Positions 9,395-18,659 of a DNA stretch of 64,000 bases are shown here, one piece after another. Position numbers and translations under genes: made by a program. Where the stretch lies: assembly GCA_029263455.1 (NCBI GenBank), contig JAJCXM010000004.1:422747-486746 (forward strand), given 5' to 3'. The notes under the pieces were generated by a model that did no database searches, was not told the DNA's origin, and saw nothing but the letters and a program-made list of their open reading frames with translations. Source of the DNA: Holophagae bacterium (lineage in GTDB: Bacteria; Acidobacteriota; Holophagae; Acanthopleuribacterales; Acanthopleuribacteraceae). Within the stretch, counting starts at the first letter, position 1; each line of letters starts with the position of its first letter.

Positions 9395-10315
9395 GTGCCA
9401 CTAGACAAAATGAAACGGGTCGTGTTCCCCAAGGAATGGTCCCTCCAGGTTTACCTCGAACAGAGCAAGCGCGAAGTGGAAGCGCGTCTTTCGCAACTCC
9501 CCTTATTGAGTTCGCGCCATACGCCAGCTGGCGAAGCCATGCGCTACGCATTAGCGACGCCTGGCAAGCGCTTTCGTGCATTGATGGTGATTGCCACGGC
9601 CGATATTTTTGAAAAGGGGTCCGACGCTGTTGTGATGGGAGCGGCACTGGCCGTTGAGTCAATCCATCTAGCGAGCTTGATCCTGGACGACCTGCCCTGC
9701 ATGGACGACGCTTCGTTGCGTCGCGGACAGCCAACCCTCCATACGCGAGTCGGTGAAGCCGATGCAATCTTGGCAGCCATGGCGTTAGTCGCCGAGGCAC
9801 ACCATCAATTAAGAGGTGATCTAGCCCAGCGGCGTTCCGAAATGAAGAAACTCAACCGCATGTCTCAAGTGTTGACCCACGCATATTCGCTCGACGGTTT
9901 GAGTGGCGGACAAAGCGACGACTTACAAGATCGACCGGATTTGGATTTGGCGGCTCTCGAATTGATTCATGCCAAAAAGACAGGCACATTATTTACGGCT
10001 TCAGTAGAATTAGCCTGCATTTGGTGTGGTGCCAGAGCCAGGGAACAAGAGCAACTAGTGTCCTATGCGAAGAATCTAGGCTTGGCTTTCCAGATTAAAG
10101 ACGACCTACTTGACCGTGAAGACTCCAAGCAAACGGGCAAGGATAGCGCTAAAGATACCCACAAAACGACGTTCGTATCACTATTGGGGGCAAAAGCCTG
10201 CCACGAACTATACAGCGAATTGATGGAAGCGGCACTTGCGCAACTGAAACCACTTGGCGATGGCGCACGCCACATCAGAGAGCTGACACATGCGATATGG
10301 CATCGTCTTAATTAG
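9395..10315 (+). CDS. Polyprenyl diphosphate synthase (FPP/GGPP type)
   Basis: Head-to-tail condensation of isopentenyl diphosphate with allylic diphosphates. Both Asp-rich Mg-binding motifs are present: DDLPCMDD (first, bacterial DDx4D form) and KDDLLDRE (second). The GKRFRA substrate-binding stretch is near the N-terminus. At 306 residues it fits the IspA/CrtE group; chain length (C15 or C20) cannot be fixed from sequence reading alone. The GTG at 9395 is chosen because AAGGA sits seven bases upstream; the earlier TTG at 9389 is too close. Divergent from the UbiA gene, suggesting a shared isoprenoid role. Confidence 0.9.
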   Translation: MPLDKMKRVVFPKEWSLQVYLEQSKREVEARLSQLPLLSSRHTPAGEAMRYALATPGKRFRALMVIATADIFEKGSDAVVMGAALAVESIHLASLILDDLPCMDDASLRRGQPTLHTRVGEADAILAAMALVAEAHHQLRGDLAQRRSEMKKLNRMSQVLTHAYSLDGLSGGQSDDLQDRPDLDLAALELIHAKKTGTLFTASVELACIWCGARAREQEQLVSYAKNLGLAFQIKDDLLDREDSKQTGKDSAKDTHKTTFVSLLGAKACHELYSELMEAALAQLKPLGDGARHIRELTHAIWHRLN

Positions 10316-10570
10316 CACAAACTTGCACGCAGGGCTGCGAGGCGTGCCGCTCTCACACTTGATTTTGCGTTAAGGTTATGGCAGTCTAAGGTGCAGTTTG
10401 CTGCGAGCATTTCAAGTTACCCGCTCGCAGTTTCGTCTATACAAACCTCATGTTTCCCCGCCCTACCTTAAGGTGTTGCAGGATTCAGGTCCCAACCTAA
10501 TGTAGGTATCAAATACATCGTCGAGAATAGGTTATGACCGAACTCGTCAACTTCTACATAAGGAGTAGTC
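10316..10570 (+). promoter_or_regulatory. Leader of leucine dehydrogenase gene with two hairpins
   Basis: This 255-base gap contains two perfect inverted repeats: GCACGC / GCGTGC at 10325-10347 and CTGCGAGC / GCTCGCAG at 10401-10430 (14-base loop, followed by TTTCG). The first may help end the upstream gene; the second could act in a leader. I see no recognisable riboswitch and no strong promoter boxes. Confidence 0.4.
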
Positions 10571-11704
10571 ATGATTGACTCGAATAAAGTGTCCCGCCTG
10601 AATGTGCCCCGATGGGAGGCTGTTTATCGCTGCGAAATCGTACCTGGCGTCATTTCCATTATTGCTATTCATGACGTGACTAGAGGTCGTGCCTTGGGCG
10701 GATGCCGCATGACCATGTACGAGAACGAGTCACAGGCTTTGACCGACGCATTGCGACTTTCGCGAGGCATGACTTTTAAAAACGCGATTGCCGATTTGCC
10801 ACTTGGCGGCGGAAAGTCAGTTATTGTCTGTGACCCCAAAGTTGCGGGCAAAGAACGCGAATCAATCCTTGAGGCCTTTGGCCATTTCGTAGCATGGGTT
10901 AATAGAAAACACGACGTCTATTACACAGCCGAGGATATGAACACGACCGTTGCAGACATGCACGTTGCCAAACGCCATACCAAACACATTTTTGGGACTG
11001 ATGTCGATCCATCACCCTATACAGCCTGGGGCGTATTTTCGTCCATCAAATATGCGGTGGACTATTTTGCTATCGATCTCTTTGATGGCCACCGCGACAT
11101 CGACGGCAAATCAATCCTAATACAAGGCCTCGGCAAGGTCGGAAGAAAGTTATGCCAATACCTATACGAGGCTGGCGCAAAAGTTATCGTTTCAGATATT
11201 CACGAAGACTCGGCCAATGCGGCAGCCCAACAGTTTCCCGGTGTCGAAATCGTTAAGCCTGACGAAGTCTTTAAGATAGAGGCAGACGTATTTGCACCCT
11301 GCGCCCGCGGCGAGGTGATCAATCACAATAATATTGATGATTTACGTTTCAAAATAATATGCGGTGCGGCCAATAACCAGTTGGAAAATTCGAAAATTGG
11401 GCTTTTGGTCCAATCCAAAGGCATCGTTTATTGTCCTGACTATATCGCCAACATGGGCGGCGTCTGCTCTATTCAATACCTAGAGATAGATCAGCTTTCC
11501 GACGAAGTTACTAAAGAAAACATTGAACGAACCGTTAGAAAGATGTTGGGTCTTACCTTTCGCGCTGGTTTCCGCAAAAACCTGCCCTTCAACGAAGCCG
11601 TTGATCATGTTGTCAAACAGATTGTCTGGGGAAAGCCAAAGGAGAATCACGGCTTTTCCAACCAGATTATTTTCCCATTTACCTCGACCGCCGAACCCGC
11701 CTAA
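10571..11704 (+). CDS. Leucine (branched-chain amino acid) dehydrogenase
   Basis: NAD-dependent oxidative deamination of leucine and related amino acids to 2-oxo acids. The Glu/Leu/Phe/Val dehydrogenase signature is clear: LPLGGGKSVI contains the catalytic lysine region, and ALGGCRM lies upstream. The C-terminal Rossmann domain begins at about residue 180 (ILIQGLGKVGRKL). The 377-residue length fits leucine/phenylalanine dehydrogenases; leucine is favoured but the exact substrate is inferred. A good AAGGAG site precedes the ATG. It converges on rfaE2 with a four-base overlap of the stop codons. Likely role: branched-chain amino acid catabolism or supply of branched fatty-acid primers. Confidence 0.9.
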   Translation: MIDSNKVSRLNVPRWEAVYRCEIVPGVISIIAIHDVTRGRALGGCRMTMYENESQALTDALRLSRGMTFKNAIADLPLGGGKSVIVCDPKVAGKERESILEAFGHFVAWVNRKHDVYYTAEDMNTTVADMHVAKRHTKHIFGTDVDPSPYTAWGVFSSIKYAVDYFAIDLFDGHRDIDGKSILIQGLGKVGRKLCQYLYEAGAKVIVSDIHEDSANAAAQQFPGVEIVKPDEVFKIEADVFAPCARGEVINHNNIDDLRFKIICGAANNQLENSKIGLLVQSKGIVYCPDYIANMGGVCSIQYLEIDQLSDEVTKENIERTVRKMLGLTFRAGFRKNLPFNEAVDHVVKQIVWGKPKENHGFSNQIIFPFTSTAEPA

Positions 11705-12195
11705 GTTAGGCGCGCGCGCTCGAGAATCGTTTCAATAATGCCGCTAGATGAACGGCCAGCATGAAAGGGAAGCGATCGCACTGTTCCACCGTTAGCTAGA
11801 ACAAAATCGGCACCCACAATTTGCTCAGGTGCCCAATCTCCACCTTTGACCAGCACATCCGGAAGCAGTGACTTGATCAATTCAGCTGGCGTGTCCTGTT
11901 CAAAACCAATAACCATATCCACACAGCGTAATCCAGCCAAAACAAAGGCGCGATCCTCAAAGCCCACGATAGGACGTGTCTTTCCTTTTAGTCGTTTTAT
12001 AGAGGCATCCGAATTCAATCCGATAATCAGACTTTCACCCAGGGACTTTGCCTCTTGCAGATAGGCGACATGTCCTCGATGCAACACATCGAAGCAACCA
12101 TTCGTAAATACACACTGCCCCATCGAGGGGCGACGCTCAGACCAAAAAGGTTCAAGTTGCTGCCAGTTCAAGAATATTTGTGCTGAAGACGACAA
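11701..12195 (-). CDS. rfaE2: D-glycero-beta-D-manno-heptose 1-phosphate adenylyltransferase
   Basis: Makes ADP-heptose for the LPS inner core. The nucleotidyltransferase motif GCFDVLHRGHVAYL (with HxGH) is near residue 33, and GLNSDASIKRLKGKTRPI and PDVLVKGGDW are hallmark sequences of the RfaE C-terminal domain. At 164 residues it is the stand-alone adenylyltransferase half; the kinase half (RfaE1) is not in this window. Its presence argues for an LPS-bearing outer membrane. The promoter probably lies in the short gap shared with trxA. Confidence 0.93.
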   Translation of the reverse strand: MSSSAQIFLNWQQLEPFWSERRPSMGQCVFTNGCFDVLHRGHVAYLQEAKSLGESLIIGLNSDASIKRLKGKTRPIVGFEDRAFVLAGLRCVDMVIGFEQDTPAELIKSLLPDVLVKGGDWAPEQIVGADFVLANGGTVRSLPFHAGRSSSGIIETILERARLT

Positions 12196-12264
12196 GCGTA
12201 GCTTTACCCCACTAGGGTTATTGTTTATGCTGAACCCATTCCATTATCAAGCGAGGAGATAGCC

Positions 12265-12588
<324 letters not shown>

Positions 12589-13038
12589 GCTCAAATTATA
12601 TTAACCTTGCGATAACCGCAGAATTGTTGTCGAAAATAGAAACTCTAAAGCAGGGTAAGCCTATTGAATACAACAACTTCTGCGGTTTGTCATTTTTTTG
12701 ACACATGTAGGCATAGTCATTCGCCGTCAGCGACAAATAGCCACATAATGGGATTTCTCCCATCAATGACCCCGTTTCAAACACTCGCAAGTCACTAATT
12801 CAAAATAACTTACCAAGAATACGCCTTCGCTAGATAGCGTTCGAGCATTTCTTTACTGAATTTGTCAAAAAATTGACACCAACGGGCGTCGTGTCAAAAC
12901 ATTGACGCTTTCTCGTATTGTGGTTTTGTGCGTAAACATCTGTATTCAAAGTACTTGACCTTTCAGCAGAGAGTGGCCTAACTCTTGCTCAATTCAGTTG
13001 CTATTGAGGAATGCATCTGAATTGGAGGAGACAAGGTA
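12589..13038 (+). promoter_or_regulatory. 450-base regulatory gap before the FliA/WhiG-family sigma gene
   Basis: No convincing gene is present. Three 16-base sites share the pattern TGTCA-N6-TGACA: 12688-12703, 12863-12878 and 12892-12907 (the last ending TGACG). The last two are 29 bases apart start to start. Each also contains or resembles a TTGACA -35 box, but I found no well-spaced -10 box. They look like operator sites for a dimeric regulator of the sigma gene. Confidence 0.55.
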
Positions 13039-13815
13039 ATGGGGATACTTAAGCCGGCTATCGATTTGGAATCTGAATCTTGGACACGTGAAGAACTGAT
13101 CGAGAATTACTTACCTTTAGTACGTTATTTGGCCCACCACATCAGCATGAAACTACCATCTCATGTGGAGTTGGACGACCTTATTCATGCAGGTGTAATT
13201 GGCTTGATAGATGCCGTCGACAAATACGATCGATCTCGCGGCATAAAGTTTAGGACGTACGCAGATTTTCGCATTCGTGGATCCATCCTTGACAGTTTAC
13301 GCAGCCTTGATTGGGTACCGCGTTCCGTTCGCAAGCAAAAGAAGATCATTGAGCAAACGAATTCTCGTCTGGAACAGAGATTTGGTCGCCAAGCAACCGA
13401 AGAAGAGCTAAGCCACGAAATGGGCATCGAGATTCAAGAATTACATAGGCTGCAAGACATGCTGAAGAGTGTCAGCATCGGTCGTTTCCTGGAGCTGAGC
13501 AATAGCGATTCCATGGGAAGTGACGACAGCGATATCACCATGGCATTCATCGTCGACGATTCAACCGACGACCCATATTGTGCGCTACAAAAAAACGAGC
13601 TCATTGATTTGATCGCGGCATCGATTACGCGATTGCCGGATAAAGAGCGCGTGGTTGTGAGCATGTACTATTTTGACGAATTAACCATGAAAGAGATCGG
13701 TTCGGTTTTGGGCATTACTGAAAGCCGCATATCGCAATTACATACGAAAGCAATGCACCGACTGCGAAGCACGCTTTCAAATTCAGGAAGTCGTAACTTG
13801 GCTGCTGCGGTATAA
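13039..13815 (+). CDS. RNA polymerase sigma factor, FliA/WhiG (sigma-28) family
   Basis: A 258-residue group 3 sigma factor. Region 2 contains DDLIHAGVIGLIDAVDKYDRSRGIKFRTYADFRIRG (positions about 45-80, read in parts), the typical SLDWVPRSVR stretch follows, region 3 is at about residues 100-150, and region 4 ends with a helix-turn-helix (MKEIGSVLGITESRISQLHTKA). In many bacteria this family directs flagellar and chemotaxis genes; in others it controls development or stress genes. No flagellar genes are present nearby and no FlgM-like anti-sigma gene is adjacent, so the regulon is unknown. A strong GGAGGAG site precedes the ATG. Confidence 0.92.
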   Translation: MGILKPAIDLESESWTREELIENYLPLVRYLAHHISMKLPSHVELDDLIHAGVIGLIDAVDKYDRSRGIKFRTYADFRIRGSILDSLRSLDWVPRSVRKQKKIIEQTNSRLEQRFGRQATEEELSHEMGIEIQELHRLQDMLKSVSIGRFLELSNSDSMGSDDSDITMAFIVDDSTDDPYCALQKNELIDLIAASITRLPDKERVVVSMYYFDELTMKEIGSVLGITESRISQLHTKAMHRLRSTLSNSGSRNLAAAV

Positions 13816-13820
13816 CAAAT

Positions 13821-14690
13821 TCAGGAACTGCTTGCGGCCAAGGCGAAAAGCGCGCCCAGCCAAATGATCCCCCAAATAAAGGGTGACCCCCACAGAAGCA
13901 GGAACTTTATTCGTCGTCCCTCGCAATGCAAGAAGATGAACAGTGGGAACATGATGATTGACGAGAGCGACAGAAAGCCAGCCGCCATTCCCACGACAGG
14001 GATATGAACTAAGGCTTTACCTAGCAATCCAGCCATGACAATTGCGCTTAGCAAGACGCCCCAAACACCGTGGTCTTCACGAAAAGCGACGCGAATCAGC
14101 ACGCAGACCGTTATCAAATACACAATTGTGAAGACTAAAAGTAAACCCATCCCCACAATGAGCACCCATCTGAATTTAACATTGTTGTTTATCTGCTCTT
14201 GCCAGTTTTGTGCCCACTCTTGGACACGCGCATCGTCGACAGGCAGCTTTCCGACCAAACCATCCAGGTCCGGCACATAAGAGCCGTCGTTGGGAACAGG
14301 TGTATGTTCGACGGCCTTTTTCAATTCACGGTTGCCTTCCACCGAGGCACGCCCTCTTTCACCCCTAGTTTCTTGGTGTTTCGTGATTTTGGAATACAAC
14401 GATCCATCGTTGGCAAGCGCCTGTTGTCGGCCCTGTTCGTTCTTTTCGCGCATTTTTGCAGTTAGCTTTTCACTTTTTTCACGATCCACCAAAGCTACAT
14501 TGAGTACCAACTGCTCCCCGCGGTTATCGGTAAAGTAGACTTCATCTCCCAAATACTCCACATCGCCACGCGCGTCGAGTACACGACCGTCTTTTAGAAC
14601 GATGGCACTCGCATCATATAAATCTTGAACTTCGCCAATCTGCGCCCATGCAAAGGGGATCACCCATAACCAAGCTATCGTTTTCATCAT
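13821..14690 (-). CDS. Hypothetical membrane protein with signal peptide
   Basis: The 289-residue product starts with a signal peptide (MMKTIAWLWVIPFAWA). A small beta-rich domain follows (residues about 25-70, with KDGRVLDARGDVEYLGDEVYF), reminiscent of short Sm-like or SH3-like domains that read a tag from residue changes, but I cannot assign it. A charged linker leads to three or four transmembrane helices from about residue 175. Its ATG overlaps the scpB stop codon by one base (14690), so it belongs to the scpA-scpB operon. Function unknown. Confidence 0.65.
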   Translation of the reverse strand: MMKTIAWLWVIPFAWAQIGEVQDLYDASAIVLKDGRVLDARGDVEYLGDEVYFTDNRGEQLVLNVALVDREKSEKLTAKMREKNEQGRQQALANDGSLYSKITKHQETRGERGRASVEGNRELKKAVEHTPVPNDGSYVPDLDGLVGKLPVDDARVQEWAQNWQEQINNNVKFRWVLIVGMGLLLVFTIVYLITVCVLIRVAFREDHGVWGVLLSAIVMAGLLGKALVHIPVVGMAAGFLSLSSIIMFPLFIFLHCEGRRIKFLLLWGSPFIWGIIWLGALFALAASSS

Positions 14691-15286
14691 TACACCTCGG
14701 TTTCTTCATGATTGTGATCCGCCGCATCCTCGAAATCCAAATCGGCCTGTTCTGCCAGCTGTTTCTTGAATTCTTCGAGTGAGGGAAGCTCAGAAAGCTC
14801 GTTAAGCCCAAAATGGACTAAAAACTCACGAGATGATCCGTACATCATGGGACGACCAATGACCTTTCGTCGCCCCATCATTCGAATCAACTTCTTCTCT
14901 AGTAAACTCTTAATAATTGAGCTCACCGATGTGACCATGCGCAGGTCAGCTATCTCCACAGCCGTGATCGGTTGCTTATAGGCAATAAGCGCTAAGGTTT
15001 CCAGCGTCGCAAGACTCAAGCGCGTTTTACGACTCTCTTTGAGAAAGGCACGAATATCATCGGCAAATTCAGGCCTGGACTCAAGGCGAAAACCGCCACC
15101 AACTTCAACTAACGTCATACTTGACGTACGCAATCGTTCTTGCAACTGAGCTATCGCCAAGGCAAACAACTCACTGTCACAATCAAGGATTTGAATTAGA
15201 TCCTCATCAGAAACAGGACTATCGGCCACAAATAGCAAGGCTTCGATGCGCAAATTAAGCGGCGTGTCGGGTTGTTGATCTGTCAT
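14690..15286 (-). CDS. scpB: Segregation and condensation protein B
   Basis: Winged-helix kleisin partner that, with ScpA and SMC, forms the bacterial condensin complex for chromosome segregation. Recognisable segments include RIEALLFVADSPVSDEDL at the N-terminus and the core LATLETLALIAYKQPITAVEI followed by a GRPMMYGSSREFLVHFGL motif. Length of 198 residues is normal. It lies 44 bases downstream of scpA on the minus strand. Confidence 0.95.
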   Translation of the reverse strand: MTDQQPDTPLNLRIEALLFVADSPVSDEDLIQILDCDSELFALAIAQLQERLRTSSMTLVEVGGGFRLESRPEFADDIRAFLKESRKTRLSLATLETLALIAYKQPITAVEIADLRMVTSVSSIIKSLLEKKLIRMMGRRKVIGRPMMYGSSREFLVHFGLNELSELPSLEEFKKQLAEQADLDFEDAADHNHEETEV

Positions 15287-15330
15287 TGACTATATTCTCT
15301 TCTGAAACGTAAGGCCTGCCAAGCCCCTGA

Positions 15331-16101
15331 TTAGTGCTGGAAAGGTGCAGCTATCTTCGATATCTCTTCCTGTGTTAGTCGCTCAAACGTTCGCGCCAAG
15401 CGAATACTGCCAAAATCTGTCGTCTGATAAACCTGAATAAATCTCAATCTAATCAGCTCTAGAAGTGACAAGAAGGTGACAATCCACACCAACTTACTCT
15501 CTAACTTATCAAAGAGTTGTTCAAGGGTTAACGACTTAAATAGATTCAACTCGTTAAGTACAAAACGTATTTGGTCGCCAGTGGTCACTCGAACGCGTTC
15601 AAACGCCAATGGATGCTGAATTGCGCGGCGTTCGCATAAGTCCCGATAGCTGCGAATGAGATCGAAAAGGTCGGCCTCAACATAAATCTCACCGTCAGCC
15701 TCAAATGAACTAGCGGCGCGACCACGAGGATACACACGCTCACGATGAACGCGTATTTCGTGAAATGATTCTGCCAGTTCCTTGAACAACTGGTGTTCTA
15801 TAAGCTGCCTCACCAAATCGGCTCGTGGATCCTCTAGATCCTGTTCCGATTGCTCTTCCTTTGGTAGAAGTGTTCTTGACTTGATCTGGACTAAGGTTGA
15901 AGCCATAAGCAAGAATTCGCCCGCAACGCCCAGGTTCAGTTCTTCCAAACGAGCCAGGTATGCATTGTACTGATGCGTGATTTCAACGATGGGAATATCG
16001 TAAATATCCAATTCGTGCTGCCGGATCAGGTGCAGCAAAAGGTCCAGTGGACCTTCAAACACGTCAAGCGCTACTTCGTACTTTGACTCAGTGGCAGACA
16101 C
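15331..16101 (-). CDS. scpA: Segregation and condensation protein A (kleisin)
   Basis: Kleisin subunit bridging the SMC heads. The N-terminal SMC-neck-binding signature is clear (FEGPLDLLLHLIRQHELDIYDIPI), followed by the usual helical middle and a C-terminal winged helix. An in-frame GTG at 16119 gives a longer form, but the GTG at 16101 is preceded by TTGGAG at five bases and gives 256 residues, normal for ScpA. First gene of the scpA-scpB-membrane protein operon; divergent from the FmdB gene. Confidence 0.94.
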   Translation of the reverse strand: MSATESKYEVALDVFEGPLDLLLHLIRQHELDIYDIPIVEITHQYNAYLARLEELNLGVAGEFLLMASTLVQIKSRTLLPKEEQSEQDLEDPRADLVRQLIEHQLFKELAESFHEIRVHRERVYPRGRAASSFEADGEIYVEADLFDLIRSYRDLCERRAIQHPLAFERVRVTTGDQIRFVLNELNLFKSLTLEQLFDKLESKLVWIVTFLSLLELIRLRFIQVYQTTDFGSIRLARTFERLTQEEISKIAAPFQH

Positions 16102-16187
16102 AATCGCTCCAATCCACACTGCGTTGACAGTCAGGCAAGTCCCTCATTATAATGCCAGCCTGTAGTTTTTTGCGCTGGAGCAACCGA

Positions 16188-16493
16188 ATGCCGATATATG
16201 CCTATCAATGTCAGGATTGTAAACACGAGTTGGAAGCGATCCAGACTTTGAGTGAAGAACCTTTACTCGAATGCCCAGCTTGTCACAAAAGCAAACTAAA
16301 AAAGCAGATTAGTGCGCCATCTTTTCAATTCAAAGGCGGTGGTTGGTACAAGGATCTTTACAGCAGTCCAAAATCGGACACAGCTAGCGAAGCCCCCAAA
16401 TCAACATCAACAACTACTTCAGTCGCCTCTACGGACGACAAGGCTGCCGCCAAACCCAGCAAGACTGACAAAGCCACCCCTGCCAAAGATTAA
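16188..16493 (+). CDS. FmdB-family zinc-ribbon protein
   Basis: A 101-residue protein whose first 45 residues form a zinc ribbon with two Cys pairs (CQDC and CPAC), starting MPIYAYQCQDCKHELE, the family consensus. The C-terminal half is a Thr/Ser/Lys/Ala-rich tail, as is common in FmdB-like putative regulators. The ATG at 16188 has a GGAG site; an upstream ATG at 16152 would add residues not found in the family. Function in the cell is not established. Confidence 0.88.
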   Translation: MPIYAYQCQDCKHELEAIQTLSEEPLLECPACHKSKLKKQISAPSFQFKGGGWYKDLYSSPKSDTASEAPKSTSTTTSVASTDDKAAAKPSKTDKATPAKD

Positions 16494-16502
16494 GTCTACG
16501 CG

Positions 16503-17171
16503 TTATGATCTGGCCGACCATAAATCGGCGTCAGAGACGTACTTCTTGATGATACGCAGGAATTCTGGGCGCCTTATCAATTGACCGCCTAGGGACCGCA
16601 AATGGGGATTGTCCACCTGCCCGTCGATAAGTCCACCCTCAAACTTCTGTGCCAAAGCGTTCAACGCAATTTTTGAGGTGTTTTTCTCGACCGAGAACAT
16701 ACTCTCGCCAAAAAAACAGCCGCCCATAGCGATACCGTACAAACCGCCACAAAGTTTATCGTCGCGCCAAACTTCGACAGAATGCGCCCAACCTTGTTTA
16801 TGCAAGACGGAATAGGCCATCTGCATGGCTGGGGTAATCCAAGTCCCCTGCTGACCCTGTCTCGGAGCTCGAGCACAGCTTTCAACCACTTGCTCGAAGC
16901 GCGTGTCGAATCGCAACTGATAGCGCTGTTGCCGGATGGCGCGTTTGCTATCACGGTCAAGCCGCAGACGAGCTGGCCAAATAACCAACCTGGGATCTGG
17001 TGACCACCACAATAACGGCTCATCACCACTAAACCAGGGAAAGATTCCACTGGCATAGGCCAGCAACAATCTTTGCGGACTCAGATCCCCACCGACAGCG
17101 AGTAGTCCCGATGGATCCGCCTCGTTAGGATCAGGAAACACAATGGATTCACTTAAGCGATAAACGGTCAC
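16503..17171 (-). CDS. aat: Leucyl/phenylalanyl-tRNA--protein transferase
   Basis: Adds Leu or Phe from charged tRNA to N-terminal Arg or Lys of proteins, marking them for ClpAP degradation (bacterial N-degron pathway). The family core is obvious: GLLAVGGDLSPQRLLLAYASGIFPWF, LLWWSPDPR and the later GGLYGIAMGGCFFGESMF. Length of 222 residues is standard. The start appears to be GTG, lying directly after a run of eight T on the minus strand, with no clear ribosome site, so its expression may depend on read-through past the ftsZ terminator. Confidence 0.95.
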   Translation of the reverse strand: MTVYRLSESIVFPDPNEADPSGLLAVGGDLSPQRLLLAYASGIFPWFSGDEPLLWWSPDPRLVIWPARLRLDRDSKRAIRQQRYQLRFDTRFEQVVESCARAPRQGQQGTWITPAMQMAYSVLHKQGWAHSVEVWRDDKLCGGLYGIAMGGCFFGESMFSVEKNTSKIALNALAQKFEGGLIDGQVDNPHLRSLGGQLIRRPEFLRIIKKYVSDADLWSARS

Positions 17172-17265
17172 AAAAAAAATCAGGAGAGGGGCTAGAATGG
17201 AAGTGCATCTAAATCATAAATCAAAATAAGAATAAATAAGAATTTTGCACGTCCGACCCCTCTCC
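17172..17265 (-). terminator. Long-loop hairpin with T-run between ftsZ and aat
   Basis: On the minus strand, GGAGAGGGG (17257-17265) can pair with CCCCTCTCC (17183-17191) across a 65-base AT-rich loop; the second arm is followed by TGA and eight T (17172-17179), right at the aat start codon. The arm and T-run resemble a terminator for the ftsQ-ftsA-ftsZ unit, but the long loop is unusual. Confidence 0.5.
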
Positions 17266-17273
17266 CTCAAGAG

Positions 17274-18623
17274 TCAACTCCCCTTTGTTTTACGCAGGTT
17301 ACGTAAGTAAGTGGGAATATCTAAATCGTCATCGGCGTCGGACCCATAGTTATTGGCTCCATAAGAACTCGGTGTCATTAAGACACGTTGAAGCGCATCT
17401 TCCGGCGTATTGTGTTCGGCTGCTTGATCGACATGAATCGTTTCACGATGGGTGACGACACGCGACATCGGCTCCTTTTGGGCGTCTGTAACTTGCGTCG
17501 CAGGAGGAGGTGGTGCAACAGCTTGTGGCTGGTATTGATCGGAACCCGATGTATCAGCTTGATGCTCACTGTGCCGCGGGAAAGAAGCAACATTACTTCC
17601 GCCTTCCCTTTCTGCAAGGTCACGGCTTGGCGTATCAAAGCCCGTGGCAATAACGGTGACGCGAATCGTCCCTTCCATGCGTTCTTCGGTAACGGCTCCA
17701 AAGATAATCTCAGCATCATCATCACAAGCTTGATGGATTAGGGTTGCCGCTTCATTAATCTCAGCCATGGTCATATCTGGGCCACCGACGATGTTAAGTA
17801 ACACACCTTTAGCCCCCACAATTGAGGCATCCTCAAGCAGCGGTGAAGAAATCGCATTTTGAGCGGCTTCCACGGCACGATTCGCACCAGACGCCGAACC
17901 ACTACCCATCAATGCCACACCCATGCTTTCCATAATGGTTTTGACGTCTGCAAAATCGAGATTGATGATGCCAGGCACATTGATCAAATCTGAAATACCT
18001 TGAACGGCTTGCCTTAAGATGTCGTCTGCAATGCAAAATGCCTCGTTAAAGGGTGTTTTGTCGGCTACGGTTGAAAGTAACTTATCGTTTGAAATAGTAA
18101 TGACGGTATCGACACTACCTTTGAGTTCACGTAATCCTGATTCTGCATTTCGACGACGTCGCGGCCCCTCAAATGTGAATGGCGTGGTCACCACCGCCAC
18201 AACCAACGCGCCCAGTTCCTTGGCTAAAGAGGCAACAATAGGAGCAGCTCCCGTTCCGGTTCCGCCACCTAAACCCGTGGTGACAAAAACCATGTCAGCA
18301 CCTTCCAGGTGTTCGATGAGCAGACTGGTGTCTTCTAGAGCCGCTTGCCTACCTACCTCTGGTTTCGCACCCGCGCCTAATCCGCGAGTTATTTTCTCAC
18401 CGATCTGTATTTTCACAGGTGCTTGACACCGCCGCAAGGCTTGCGAGTCGGTGTTGGCCGCCAGGAACTCAACGCCGCAGACACCGGCTTCGATCATGCG
18501 ATCGACGGCATTTCCGCCACCGCCACCGACACCCACGACCTTGATGATCGCACCGGTGTTCGACAATCTCTCGTCCTCAAAACGTACATTCATTTTTGAG
18601 TTGTCATCGCCAAATTGAATCAT
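17274..18623 (-). CDS. ftsZ: Cell division protein FtsZ
   Basis: Tubulin-like GTPase that forms the division ring. The GTP-binding signature [10 protein letters not shown] is present, with [13 protein letters not shown] at the N-terminus and the T7 loop [11 protein letters not shown]. After the core (about residue 330) comes a variable linker rich in Gln, Pro and Ala, then the C-terminal conserved peptide [11 protein letters not shown] that binds FtsA. A GTG lies three bases before the ATG at 18623; the ATG has the better distance from AGGAG. Last gene of the division cluster. Confidence 0.98.
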   Translation of the reverse strand: MIQFGDDNSKMNVRFEDERLSNTGAIIKVVGVGGGGGNAVDRMIEAGVCGVEFLAANTDSQALRRCQAPVKIQIGEKITRGLGAGAKPEVGRQAALEDTSLLIEHLEGADMVFVTTGLGGGTGTGAAPIVASLAKELGALVVAVVTTPFTFEGPRRRRNAESGLRELKGSVDTVITISNDKLLSTVADKTPFNEAFCIADDILRQAVQGISDLINVPGIINLDFADVKTIMESMGVALMGSGSASGANRAVEAAQNAISSPLLEDASIVGAKGVLLNIVGGPDMTMAEINEAATLIHQACDDDAEIIFGAVTEERMEGTIRVTVIATGFDTPSRDLAEREGGSNVASFPRHSEHQADTSGSDQYQPQAVAPPPPATQVTDAQKEPMSRVVTHRETIHVDQAAEHNTPEDALQRVLMTPSSYGANNYGSDADDDLDIPTYLRNLRKTKGS

Positions 18624-18659
18624 CACTTATCTCCTGTCGCTAAGACCACCAGTCAAAAT

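Noticed and set aside
10316..10570. Riboswitch or T-box upstream of leucine dehydrogenase
   Set aside because: Two hairpins exist, but I found no T-box sequence (TGGNACCGCG), no anti-terminator pairing and no known riboswitch core.
12596..12790. 64-codon minus-strand open frame after trxA
   Set aside because: No ribosome-binding site or recognisable product, and it overlaps one of the palindromic regulatory sites.
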